Shown piece by piece: positions 1 through 12,285 of a stretch of 64,000 nt of DNA. Positions within the stretch are counted from its first letter, which is position 1; each line of letters starts with the position of its first letter. The DNA is taken from NCBI GenBank assembly GCA_963662155.1, contig OY759273.1, positions 758,942-822,941 of the forward strand. The letters are read 5' to 3'. The DNA comes from Lamellibrachia columna. Taxonomy: Eukaryota; Annelida; Polychaeta; Sabellida; Siboglinidae. A program made the position numbers and the translations under genes. The notes below the pieces were generated by a model, which was not told where the DNA came from, ran no database searches, and saw only the letters and a list, made by a program, of their open reading frames with translations.

Positions 1-1713
1 GACACGCTGTGACTTAGATGTTCCCTAGCAGTGACACGTTGTGACTTAGATGTTCCCTAGCAGTGACACGCTGTGACTTAGATGTTCGCTAGCAGTGACA
101 CGCTGTGACTTAGATGTTCCCTACCAGTGGCTCGCTGTGACTTAGATGTTCCCTAGCAGTGACACGCTGTGACTTAGATGTTCGCTAGCAGTGACACGCT
201 GTGACTTAGATGTTCCCTACCAGTGGCTCGCTGTGACTTAGATGTTCCCTAGCAGTGACACGTTGTGACTTAGATGTTCCCTAGCAGTGACACGCTGTGA
301 CTTAGATGTTCGCTAGCAGTGACACGCTGTGACTTAGATGTTCCCTACCAGTGGCTCGCTGTGACTTAGATGTTCCCTACCAGTGACACGCTGTGACTTA
401 GATGTTCCCTAGCAGTGACACGCTGTGACTTAGATGTTCGCTAGCAGTGACACGCTGTGACTTAGATGTTCCCTACCAGTGGCTCGCTGTGACTTAGATG
501 TTCCCTACCAGTGACACGCTGTGACTTAGATGTTCCCTACCAGTGACACGCTGTGCCTTAGATGTTCCCTAGCAGTGACACGTTGTGACTTAGATGTTCG
601 CTAGCAGTGACACACTGTGACTTAAATGTTCGCTAGCAGTGACACGGTGTGACTTAGATGTTCGCTAGCAGTGACACGCTGTGACATAGATGTTCGCTAG
701 CAGTGACACGCTGTGACTTATATGTTCGATAGCAGTGACACGCTGAGCCTTAGATGTTCGCTAGCAGTGACACGCTGTGACTTAGATGTTCCCTAACAGT
801 GACACGCTGTGACTTAGACGTTCGCTAGCAGTGACACGCTGTGACATAGATGTTCCCTAACAGTGACATGCTGTGACTTAGATGTTCGCTAGCAGTGACA
901 CGCTGTGACTTAGATGTTCCCTAACAGTGACACACTGCGACTTATATGTTCGCTAGCAGTGAAACGCTGCGACTTAGATGTTCGCTAGCAGTGACACGCT
1001 GTGACTTAGATGTTCGCTAGCAGTGACACGCTGTGACTTAGATGTTCGCTAGCAGTGACACGCTGTGACTTAGACGTTCGCTAGCAGTGACACGCTGTGA
1101 CATAGATGTTCCCTAACAGTGACATGCTGTGACTTAGATGTTCGCTAGCAGTTACACGCTGTGACTTAGATGTTCGCTAGCAGTGACACGCTGTGACTTA
1201 GATGTTCGCTAGCAGTGACACGCTGTGACTTATATGTTCGCTAGCAGTGACACGCTGTGACTTAGATGTTCGCTAGCAGTGACACGCTGCGACATAGATG
1301 TTCGCTAGCAGTGACACGCTGCGACTTAGATGTTCCCTAACAGTGACATGCTGTGACTTAGATGTTCGCTAGCAGTGACACGCTGTGACTTATATGTTCG
1401 CTAGCAGTGACAGGCTGAGCCTTAGATGTTCGCTAGCAGTGACACGCTGTGACTTAGACGTTCGCTAGCAGTGACACGCTGTGACTTAGATGTTCGCTAG
1501 CAGTGACACGCTGTGACTTAGATGTTCGCTAGCAGTGACACGCTGCGACTTATATGTTCCCTACCAGTGGCTCGCTGTGACTTAGATGTTCGCTAGAAGT
1601 GACACGCTGTGACTTAGATGTTCGCTAGCAGTGACACGCTGTGACTTAAATGTTCGCTAGCAGTGACACGCTGCGACTTAGATGTTCGCTAGCAGTGACA
1701 CGCTGCGACTTAG
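1..1713. repeat. 32-bp minisatellite array, about 53.5 copies
   Basis: The sequence is a head-to-tail array of a 32-bp monomer that begins GACACGCTGTGACTTAG and continues through GATGTTC, (G/C)CTAGC and AGT. A monomer start falls at position 1 and again at 1697, which is exactly 53 x 32 bases later, so there is no net indel in the array. Substitution subtypes are clear: TTCCCTAGC, TTCGCTAGC, TTCCCTACC followed by GGCTCGCT, and CCCTAAC. In the first 550 bases they recur as a loose three-monomer pattern. Blocks containing CTTAGACG recur at 813, 1069 and 1453, which are 256 and 384 bases apart (8 and 12 monomers). The array continues off the left edge of the window. It ends abruptly after GACTTAG at 1713. 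No coding potential is seen. Confidence 0.97.
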
Positions 1714-3407
<1,694 letters not shown>

Positions 3408-5225
3408 TTATGGAGTGATGAGGACTGGCTGCAGTTTGTGGAAACTGCAGCCTAGTCGACTCTGGAAGGACTCCAGTGAAGGGGCTGAGGAGATATAGGT
3501 TGGGAGGTGGTTCCACTCAGACACTGTACGAGGGAAGAAAGAGTGAAAGAGGGCAGGGTGTTGGATTTGTTCCTGATGCAGGCGTTGTGCTCCTCTAGTC
3601 CTTCGGTCAGCATGGTGGAAGAAATTTGCTGGGTTGATGTCTACGAGGCCTTTGTTGATTTTGTAGAGCATCCCCAGGCGGATCTGTCGGCTTCGATGTT
3701 CCAGACTTGTCCATTTTAGATTTTCGAGCATAGATGTTACACTGCCTGGTGATCTGTCTTTGTAGTTGTTGTTCACATACCTAGCTGCTCGGCGTTGGAC
3801 GTTTTCAAGGAGTTGGGCATTCTTTTGCTTGTAGGGATCCCAGACAGCTGAGGCGTATTCCAAAGTGGGGCGTACCAATGTGGTGTAGGTTGCCCTCTTG
3901 ACTTTAGGGGTACAATCTCTGAAGTTCCTTCGCAGGAACCCCATTGTCCTGTTTCCTCTTGCCGCTACATCCTCTACATGGTTGGACCAGGGGAGATCAC
4001 TGCTGATGTTGATGCCCAAGTAGTTGTTGGTACTTGTCGGTTCCAGTGTTTGACTCTGGAGAGAATAGTTGGATGTTAGGGTTTCCCTTCGCTTGTTGGG
4101 CATGATCCGGATGACGTTGCATTTGCTCGTGTTGAAGTTCATTTGCCAGGTGTGTTCCCACTCTTCCAGGGAGTCAAGGTCTTGTTGAAGTAGGGCCTGG
4201 TCTTGGTGGTCCTTAATTCTTCTTTAGAGGAGGTTGTCATCTGCGAAGAGTCTGACACTGGAATGATGGACTGCATCAGGTAAGTCGTTGATATAAGTCA
4301 GAAAGAGAAGGGGGCCTAGGCCAATGCCTTGTAGTACTCCAGATAGGACAGGTGCAGGGGACGAGAGGGTGCCTTCTAGGGCAAATTGCTGTGTTCTGTT
4401 GGCCAGGAAGGATTGTATCCAGCTCAGGGTCTTGTCACGTACTCCATAGTATTGCAGCTTGTGCAGTAGACATTGATGGGGAACTTTATCAAAGGCCTTG
4501 GAGAAGTCAAGCAGAATTACATCTATCTGATCCCCCAAGGCCAAGTTTTAGGCGATGTTGTGTACTGTGACTAGGAGTTGAGTTTCACATGAGCGCTTCT
4601 TCCTGAATCCGTGTTGGGCATCAGTTAGGATGTGATGGCGATCTAAGTGTTTCATCACACTGCTGTGGATGATGTATTCTATGACATTGCAAGTGATTGA
4701 AGTCAGTGAGATTGGTCGGTCGTTTGCAGGCTGGTGTTTATCTCCTTTTTTAAAGATTGGGACCACCATTGCTTCCTTCCAATCTGATGGCACCTGACCA
4801 GTATCTAGGGACCACTGAAAGATTTTTGTCAATATTGGAGATAGTTCCTTTGCACCAATCTTCAAGATATAGGTTGGTATTGAGTCTGGTCCAGTGGCTT
4901 TGTTTTGCCGGAGGTTCTGAAGAAGCTTGAGGACTCCTTTTTCGCTGACCTCTATGTTATTCATGTTGGGGTATGGGCAGGTTGCTCAGGTCCTCCTCAG
5001 TAAAGACAGACTTGAATTGGATGTTTAGTATTTCTGCTTTGCTGGAACTATCGCTTTTGAGGAAGCCGTCCTGGTTTTTCAGTGGAGAGACGCCTGTTAA
5101 TTCTTGGCGCTTGCTCTTGATGTACGACCAGAATTTCTTCGCATCGGAGTTAAAGTCTTCATTGATTATATTTTCGAGGTAACATTTGTTTGCTTGTTTG
5201 ATGTTGTACTTCACTTCGGCTTGTA
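3408..5225 (-). pseudogene. Reverse transcriptase region of non-LTR element, inactivated
   Basis: The minus-strand frame begins near 5225 with a Lys/Asn-rich segment ending LPIPQHE. After a frame break near 4955-4966 it continues MNNIEVSEKGVLKLLQNL. Recognisable RT motifs follow in order: NKATGPDSIP, VVPIFKKGD, RPISLTS, AQHGFRKKRSCETQLL, LLDFSKAFDKVPH, SGVLQGIGLGPLLFLTYINDL and the catalytic box FADD (about 4230-4250). The C-terminal part contains LEYASAVWDPY, QRRAARYV, RTRGAQ and FPRTVSEWNHLP, as is usual downstream of the RT domain in this group. Nonsense codons TAA at 4548-4550 and 4224-4226 lie in the same frame as the flanking sequence, so each is a single-codon lesion. The second falls just after FADDNLL and would remove the thumb and C-terminal region. 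In the usual PQGS motif the PQG is LQG here. It cannot encode an active enzyme. Confidence 0.93.
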
Positions 5226-5530
5226 GCGGTCGATGTCTCTTTTCTTCCCTGTCTTCCTTGCCTTCTTATGAGCTCTCTGTTTTCTACGGATGGCCTACCG
5301 GATGAATGTGTTTATCCAGGGGTTGCTGTACCGTGCTGCCATGGTTTTGGAAGGGACTCGCTTCTCAACGATGCTCGTGACTGTTTCCTTGATATCTGCC
5401 CAGAGCTGATCTATGGGAGCGCTTGGTGTGGCATCTGTTGCAAAGGCTTCTGCATATTCTTGCAAGTCCTGTCTGATGGCTCTCTTCCAGAGGAACAGCT
5501 TTCGTCGTGGGGGTTTACGCCGGGGGGGGG
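5226..5530 (-). pseudogene. Endonuclease-RT connecting region of the same element
   Basis: On the minus strand this segment encodes a continuous frame of about 100 codons. It begins RKPPRRKLFLWKRAIRQDL, passes through EYAEAF and IDQLWADIKETV, and ends AHKKARKTGKKRDIDRYK. The basic, helical composition and its place between endonuclease and RT match the linker of APE-type elements. The frame is set off from the endonuclease by the C9/G9 homopolymer at 5522-5530, and from the RT by a break near 5222-5230. A TAG at 5295-5297 interrupts it after WINTFIR. The longest open frame across these bases is in a different register and stops at 5411, so it misses this part of the protein. Confidence 0.85.
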
Positions 5531-5747
5531 CGTGAGCGACGTGTCATAGAGAACAATGTCATGGTCACTATTCCCAAGGGAGGGTAACGGCTTACAGCGA
5601 CTCTTGAAAGATGGATGGGTTGTCATTATCAGGTCCAGAGTCATGTCTTTTCTTGTTGGGAAGTCCACTATCTGTTCTAGATTGTTGTCGTTCACCAGGT
5701 CGAGGATGGTCTTGCAAAGCCTGAGGGGGTACTGGTTTCCATGGATG

Positions 5748-5748
<1 letters not shown>
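5531..5748 (-). pseudogene. C-terminal fragment of APE-type endonuclease
   Basis: On the minus strand about 70 residues are preserved, including YPLRLCKTILDLVNDNNLEQ, VDFPTRKDMTLDLIMT and GNSDHDIVLYDT. The LDLI..T segment and the SDH motif are hallmarks of the last part of the apurinic/apyrimidinic-like endonuclease that nicks target DNA for non-LTR retrotransposition. The SDH histidine is a conserved active-site residue of that fold. The N-terminal catalytic residues are absent because the sequence passes directly into (CA)n at 5748. The run of nine G (plus strand) at 5522-5530 breaks the frame just downstream; one extra base or two fewer would restore the register. Confidence 0.88.
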
Positions 5749-5814
<66 letters not shown>

Positions 5815-5868
5815 TGTATGTATGTATGTATGTATGTATGTATGTATGTATGTATGTATGCATGTATG
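5749..5868. repeat. Compound (TG)30 / (TATG)11 microsatellite
   Basis: A perfect (TG)30 run at 5749-5808 is followed by the imperfect bridge CGTGTTTG, then (TATG)11 at 5817-5860, then CATGTATG. It sits exactly at the truncated 5' end of the retrotransposon. The open frames across it are repeat artefacts. Confidence 0.97.
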
Positions 5869-6210
5869 TTACTTATTCTTTTTACCCAGCGTCAATATGC
5901 TGAGGGTACAGGCAGCCCAGAAGGTGAACAACAAAATAATAACTTATATACAATTAAATATTTTTGTGCATCGATTAAAATCTTGGATAAAAGAGTGTCT
6001 CAATGCTACTCTTAAATGCATAAAGACTGTTTAGAATAATACTATGTTGAGGAGTCCCAAAGTTTAATAGTATTGGGAAAAAAGAAGGGATAAATATGTA
6101 AGTGACAAATGCATGTGCAGCAATGGATATGATAGGCTAAATAATGTTGTCTCCTACCGATAATATTCACAGCTTAGCATCTGCCGTGCGGTACGACAAC
6201 ACTCTCCACC
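5869..6210. other. 342-bp A/T-rich spacer, no feature recognised
   Basis: Non-repetitive sequence between the microsatellite and the 37-bp array. I see no open frame with recognisable content, no RNA gene and no transposon terminus. It ends in GACAACACTCTCCACC immediately before the first 37-bp monomer. Confidence 0.6.
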
Positions 6211-7000
6211 CTAGTGCTAGTAGCGTGTCTGTCACACAAGAGACATCCTAGTGCTAGTAGCGTGTCTGTCACACAAGAGACATCATAGTGCTAGTAGCGT
6301 GTCTGTCACACAAGAGACATCCTAGTGCTAGTAGCGTGTCTGTCACACAAGAGACATCCCAGTGCTAGTAGCGTGTCTGTCACACAAGAAACATCCTAGT
6401 GCTAGTAGAGTGTCTGTCACACAAGAAACATCCCAGTGCTAGTAGCGTGTCTGTCACACAAGAAACATCCTAGTGCTAGTAGCGTGTCTGTCACACAAGA
6501 AACATCCCAGTGCTAGTAGCGTGTCTGTCACACAAGAGACATCCTAGTGCTAGTAGCGTGTCTGTCACACAAGAAACATCCTAGTGCTAGTAGCGTGTCT
6601 GTCACACAAGAAACATCCCAGTGCTAGTAGCGTGTCTGTCACACAAGAGACATCCTAGTGCTAGTAGCGTGTCTGTCACACAAGAAACATCCCAGTGTTA
6701 GTAGCGTGTCTGTCACACAAGAAACATCCTAGTGCTAGTAGCGTGTCTGTCACACAAGAAACATCCCAGTGCTAGAAGCGTGTCTGTCACACAAGAAACA
6801 TCCCAGTGCTAGTAGCGTGTCTGTCACACAAGAAACATCCCAGTGCTAGTAGCGTGTCTGTCACACAAGAAACATCCCAGTGCTAGTAGCGTGTCTGTCA
6901 CACAAGAAACATCCCAGTGCTAGTAGTGTGTCTGTCACACAAGAAACATCCCAGTGCTAGTAGCGTGTCTGTCACACGAGAAACATCCCAGTGCCAGTAG
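6211..7000. repeat. Homogeneous left edge with CCTAG/CCCAG dimer pattern
   Basis: The first 20 or so monomers form a distinct subfamily with GCTAGTAGCG and CACACAAGA(A/G)ACATC. Within it, CCTAGTG and CCCAGTG monomers often alternate, giving a loose 74-bp period. GAGACATC occurs mainly at the extreme edge. CACTAG and GCCAG variants, which dominate the rest of the array, become common only after about 7000. Confidence 0.8.
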
Positions 7001-8821
7001 CGTGTCTGTCACACTAGAAACATCCCTGTGCCATTAGCGTGTCTGTCACACAAGAAACATCCCAGTGCCAGAAGCGTGTCTGTCACACAAGAAACATCCC
7101 AGTGCTAGTAGCGATTCTGTCACACAAGAAACATCCCAGTGCCAGTAGCGTGTCTGTCACACAAGAAATATCCCAGTGCCAGTAGCGTGTCTGTAACACT
7201 AGAAACATCCCAGTGCTAGTAGCGATTCTGTCACACAACAAACATCCCAGTGCCAGTAGCGTGTCTGTCACACAAGAAACATCCCAGTGCCAATAGCGTG
7301 TCTGTCACACTAGAAACATCCCAGTGCCAGTAGCGTGTCTGTCACACAAGAAACATCCCAGTGCCAGTAGCGTGTCTGCCACACTAGAAACATCCCAGTG
7401 CCAGTAGCGTGTCTGTCACACAAGAAACATCCCTGTGCCAGTAGCGTGTCTGTCACGCTTGAAACATCCCAGTGCCAATAGCGTGTCTATCACAATAGAA
7501 ACATCCCAGTGCCAGTAGCGTGTCTGTCACACAAGAAACATCCCAGTGCCAGTAGCGTGTCTGTCACACTAGAAACACCCCAGTGCCAGTAGCGTGTCTG
7601 TCAAACTAGAAACATCCCAGTGCCAGTAGCGTGTCTGTCACACAAGAAACATCCCAGTGCCAGTAGCGTGTCTGTCACACTAGAAACATCCCAGTGCCAG
7701 TAGCGTGTCTGTCACACTAGAAACATCCCAGAGCCAGTAGCGTGTCTGTCACACAAGAAACATCCCAGTGCCAGTAGCGTGTCTGTCGCACAAGAAACAT
7801 CCCAGTGCCAGTAGCGTGTCTGTCACACTAGAAAAATCCCAGTCCTAGTAGCGTGTCTGTCACACTAAACAAATTCCCAGTACTATTAGCGTGTCTGCAC
7901 ACTAGAAACATCCAAGTGCTAGTAGCGTGTCTGTCACACTAGAAATATCCCAGTGCTAGTAACGTGTCTGTAAAACTAGAAACATCCCAGTGCTAGTAGC
8001 GTGTCTGTCACACTAAAAACATCCCAGTGCTATTAGCGTGTCTGCACACTAGAAACATCCCAGTGCTAGTAGCGAGTCTGTCACACTAGAAACATCCCAA
8101 TGCTATTAGCGTGTATGTCAAACTAGAAACATGCCAGTGCCAGTGGCGTGTCTGTTACATTAGAAACATCCCAGAACGAGTAGCGTGTCTGTTACACTAG
8201 AAATATCCAAGTGCCAGTAGCGTGTCTGTAAAATTAGAAACATCCCAGTGCCAGTAGCGTGTCTGTCACACTAGAAACATCCAAGTGCCAGTAGCGTGTC
8301 TGTCACACTAGAAAAATCCCAGTACTAGTAGAGTGTATGTCATACTACAAACATCCCAATGGTATTAGCGTGTCTCTCATACTAGAAGCATCCCAGTGCT
8401 AGTAGCGAGTCTGTCACACTAGAAACATCCCAGTGCTAGTAGCGTGTCTGTCATACTAGAAGCATCCCAGTGCCAGTAGCGCGTCTGTCACACTAGAAAC
8501 ATCCAAGTTCTAGTAGCGTGTCTGTCACACTAGAAGCATCCCAGTGCCAGTAGCGTGTCTGTCACACTAGAAACATCCCAGTGCCATTAGCGTGTCTGTC
8601 ACACTAGAAACATCCAAGTTCTAGTAGCGTGTCTGTCACACTAGAAACATCCCAGTGCTAGCAGCGTGTATGTCACACTAGAAATATCCCAGTGCTAGCA
8701 GCGTGTCTGTCACACTACAAATATCCCAGTGCTATTAGCGTGTCTGTCACACTAGAAACATCCCAGTGCCAGTAGCGTGTCTGTCACACTAGAAACATCC
8801 CAGTGCCAGTAGCGTGTCTTT

Positions 8822-9995
8822 CACACTAGAAACATCCCAGTGCTAGCAGCGTGTCTGTCACACTACAAACATCCCAGTGCTATTAACGTGTCTGTCACAC
8901 TAGAAGCATCCCAGTGCTAGTAACGTGTCTGTTACACTAGAAAAATCCCAGTGCTAGTAGCGTGTCTGACACACTACAAACATCCCAGTGCTATTAGCGT
9001 GTTTGTCACTCTAGAAGCATCCCAGTGCTAGTAGCGTGTCTAGAAGCATCCCAGTGCTAGTAGCGTGTCTGTCACACTACAAACATCCCAGTGCTATTAG
9101 CGTGTCTGTCACACAAGAAACATCCCAGTGCCAGTAGCGTGTCTGTCACACAAGAAAAATCCCAGTGCAAGTAGCGTGTCTGTCACACTATAAACATCCC
9201 TGTGCTATTAGCGTATCTGTCACACAAGAAACATCCCAGTGCCAGTAGCGTGTCTGTCACACTACAAACATCCCAGTGTTATCAGCGTGTCTGTCACACA
9301 AGAAACATCCCAGTGCTATTAGCGTGTCTGTCACACAAGACACACCCCAGTGCTAGTAGCGTGTCTGTCACACTAGAAGCATCCCAGTGCCAGTAGCGTG
9401 TCTGTCACACTAGAAACATCGCAGTGCCAGTAGCGTGTCTGTCACAATACAAACATCCCAGTGCTATTAGCGTGTCTGCACACTAGAAATATCCCAGTGC
9501 TAGTAGCGTGTCTGTAACACTAGAAATACCCCAGTGCCAGTAGCGTGTCTGTCACACTAGAAACATCCCAGTGCTAGCAGCGTGTCTGTCACACTACAAA
9601 CATCCCAGTGCTATTAGCGTGTCTGTCACACTAGAAGCATCCCAGTGCTAGTAACGTGTCTGCTACACTAGATAAATCCCAGAGCTAGTAGCGTGTCTGA
9701 CACACTACAAACATCCCAGTGCTATTAGCGTGTTTGTCACTCTAGAAGCATCACAGTGCTAGTAGCGTGTCTGTCACACTACAAACATCCCAGTGCCAGT
9801 AACGTGTCTGTAAAACTACAAAAATCCCAGAGCTAGTATCGTGTCTGTCACACTACAAACATCCCACTGCTATTAGCGTGTCTGCACACTAGAAACATCC
9901 CAGTGCCAGTAGCGTGGTTGTCACACTACAAACATCCCAGTGCTAGTAGCGAGTCTGTCACACTAGAAATATCCCAATGCTAATAACGTGCCTGT
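8822..9995. repeat. 1,174-bp higher-order unit, copy 1
   Basis: The segment is repeated at 9996-11169 with an exact offset of 1,174 bases. Two identical 64-codon open frames (9202 and 10376) mark the offset. The length equals 32 monomers less 10 bases, accounted for by one 29-bp monomer (near 9030-9058) and two 36-bp monomers (near 9475 and 9880). The copies differ by only a few substitutions, for example GTTTGTCAC against GTTTTTCAC. Confidence 0.9.
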
Positions 9996-11169
9996 CACAC
10001 TAGAAACATCCCAGTGCTAGCAGCGTGTCTGTCACACTACAAACATCCCAGTGCTATTAACGTGTCTGTCACACTAGAAGCATCCCAGTGCTAGTAACGT
10101 GTCTGTTACACTAGAAAAATCCCAGTGCTAGTAGCGTGTCTGACACACTACAAACATCCCAGTGCTATTAGCGTGTTTTTCACTCTAGAAGCATCCCAGT
10201 GCTAGTAGCGTGTCTAGAAGCATCCCAGTGCTAGTAGCGTGTCTGTCACACTACAAACATCCCAGTGCTATTAGCGTGTCTGTCACACAAGAAACATCCC
10301 AGTGCCAGTAGCGTGTCTGTCACACAAGAAAAATCCCAGTGCAAGTAGCGTGTCTGTCACACTATAAACATCCCTGTGCTATTAGCGTATCTGTCACACA
10401 AGAAACATCCCAGTGCCAGTAGCGTGTCTGTCACACTACAAACATCCCAGTGTTATCAGCGTGTCTGTCACACAAGAAACATCCCAGTGCTATTAGCGTG
10501 TCTGTCACACAAGACACACCCCAGTGCTAGTAGCGTGTCTGTCACACTAGAAGCATCCCAGTGCCAGTAGCGTGTCTGTCACACTAGAAACATCGCAGTG
10601 CCAGTAGCGTGTCTGTCACAATACAAACATCCCAGTGCTATTAGCGTGTCTGCACACTAGAAATATCCCAGTGCTAGTAGCGTGTCTGTAACACTAGAAA
10701 TACCCCAGTGCCAGTAGCGTGTCTGTCACACTAGAAACATCCCAGTGCTAGCAGCGTGTCTGTCACACTACAAACATCCCAGTGCTATTAGCGTGTCTGT
10801 CACACTAGAAGCATCCCAGTGCTAGTAACGTGTCTGCTACACTAGATAAATCCCAGAGCTAGTAGCGTGTCTGACACACTACAAACATCCCAGTGCTATT
10901 AGCGTGTTTGTCACTCTAGAAGCATCACAGTGCTAGTAGCGTGTCTGTCACACTACAAACATCCCAGTGCCAGTAACGTGTCTGTAAAACTACAAAAATC
11001 CCAGAGCTAGTATCGTGTCTGTCACACTACAAACATCCCACTGCTATTAGCGTGTCTGCACACTAGAAACATCCCAGTGCCAGTAGCGTGGTTGTCACAC
11101 TACAAACATCCCAGTGCTAGTAGCGAGTCTGTCACACTAGAAATATCCCAATGCTAATAGCGTGCCTGT
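9996..11169. repeat. 1,174-bp higher-order unit, copy 2
   Basis: Direct tandem copy of 8822-9995. The 29-bp monomer recurs near 10205-10232. Divergence starts at about 11170, where this copy continues with CAGTTATAG while the first copy runs on into GCTAGCAGC. Confidence 0.9.
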
Positions 11170-11576
11170 CACACTAGAAACATCCCAGTTATAGTAGCGT
11201 GTATGTCAAACTAGAAACATGCCAGTGCCAGTAGCGTGTCTGTCACACTAGAAACATCCCAGTGCTAGTAGCGAGTCTGTCACACTAGAAACATCCCAAT
11301 GCTATTAGCGTGCCTGTCACACTAGAAACATCCCAGTTATAGTAGCGTGTATGTCAAACTAGAAACATACCAGTGCCAGTAGCGTGTCTGTCATACTAGA
11401 AACATCCCAGTGATAGTAGCGTGTCTGTCACACTAGAAACATCCCAGAACAATCAGCGTGTCTGTCAAACTAGAAATATCCAAGTGCCAGTACCGTGTCT
11501 GTAAAATTAGAAACATCCCAGTGCCAGTAGCGTGTCTGTCACTCTAGAAGCATCCCAGTGCCAGTAGCGTGTCTTT

Positions 11577-12285
11577 CACACTAGAAACATTCCAGTGCTA
11601 GCAGCGTGTCTGTCACACTACAAACATCCCAGTGCTATTAACGTGTCTGTCACACTAGAAGCATCCCAGTGCTAGTAACGTGTCTGTTACCCTAGAAAAA
11701 TCCCAGTGCTAGTAGCGTGTCTGACACACTACAAACATCCCTGTGATATTAGCGTGTTTGTCACTCTAGAAGCATCCCAGTGCTAGTAGCGTGTCTAGAA
11801 GCATCCCAGTGCTAGTAGCGTGTCTGTCACACTACAAACATCCCAGTGCTATTAGCGTGTCTGTCACACAAGAAACATCCCAGTGCCAGTAGCGTGTCTG
11901 TCACACTAGAAAAATCCCAGTGCAAGTAGCGTGTCTGTCACACTATAAACATCCCAGTGCTATTAGCGTGTCTGTCACACAAGAAACATCCCAGTGCCAG
12001 TAGCGTGTCTGTCACACTACAAACATCCCAGTGTTATCAGCGTGTCTGTCACACAAGAAACATCCCAGTGCTATTAGCGTGTCTTTCACACAAGACACAC
12101 CCCAGTGCTAGTAGCGTGTCTGTCACACTAGAAGAATCCCAGTGCCAGTAGCGTGTCTGTCACACTAGAAACATCGCAGTGCCAGTAGCGTGTCTGTCAC
12201 AATACAAACATCCCAGTGCTATTAGCGTGTCTGCACACTAGAAACATCCCAGTGCTAGTAGCGTGTCTGTCACCCTAGAAACATC
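11577..12285. repeat. Partial third copy of the 1,174-bp unit
   Basis: The sequence matches 8822 to about 9530 at a 2,755-base offset and includes the 29-bp monomer near 11790. Copies 2 and 3 are separated by about 400 bp of other monomers. There are more substitutions here than between copies 1 and 2, so this is an older duplicate or a converted one. Confidence 0.8.

Noticed and set aside
1..1713. Possible CENP-B box or telomeric repeat in the 32-bp array
   Set aside because: Only TTCG is shared with the CENP-B box; the CGGG half is missing. No TTAGGG-type runs are present.
3507..5549. Plus-strand open frames across the first retrotransposon
   Set aside because: They are antisense shadows of the RT and linker; the recognisable motifs are all on the minus strand.
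5556..6034. Plus-strand open frames across 5.6-6.0 kb
   Set aside because: They are antisense to the endonuclease fragment and extended by the TG/TATG repeats.
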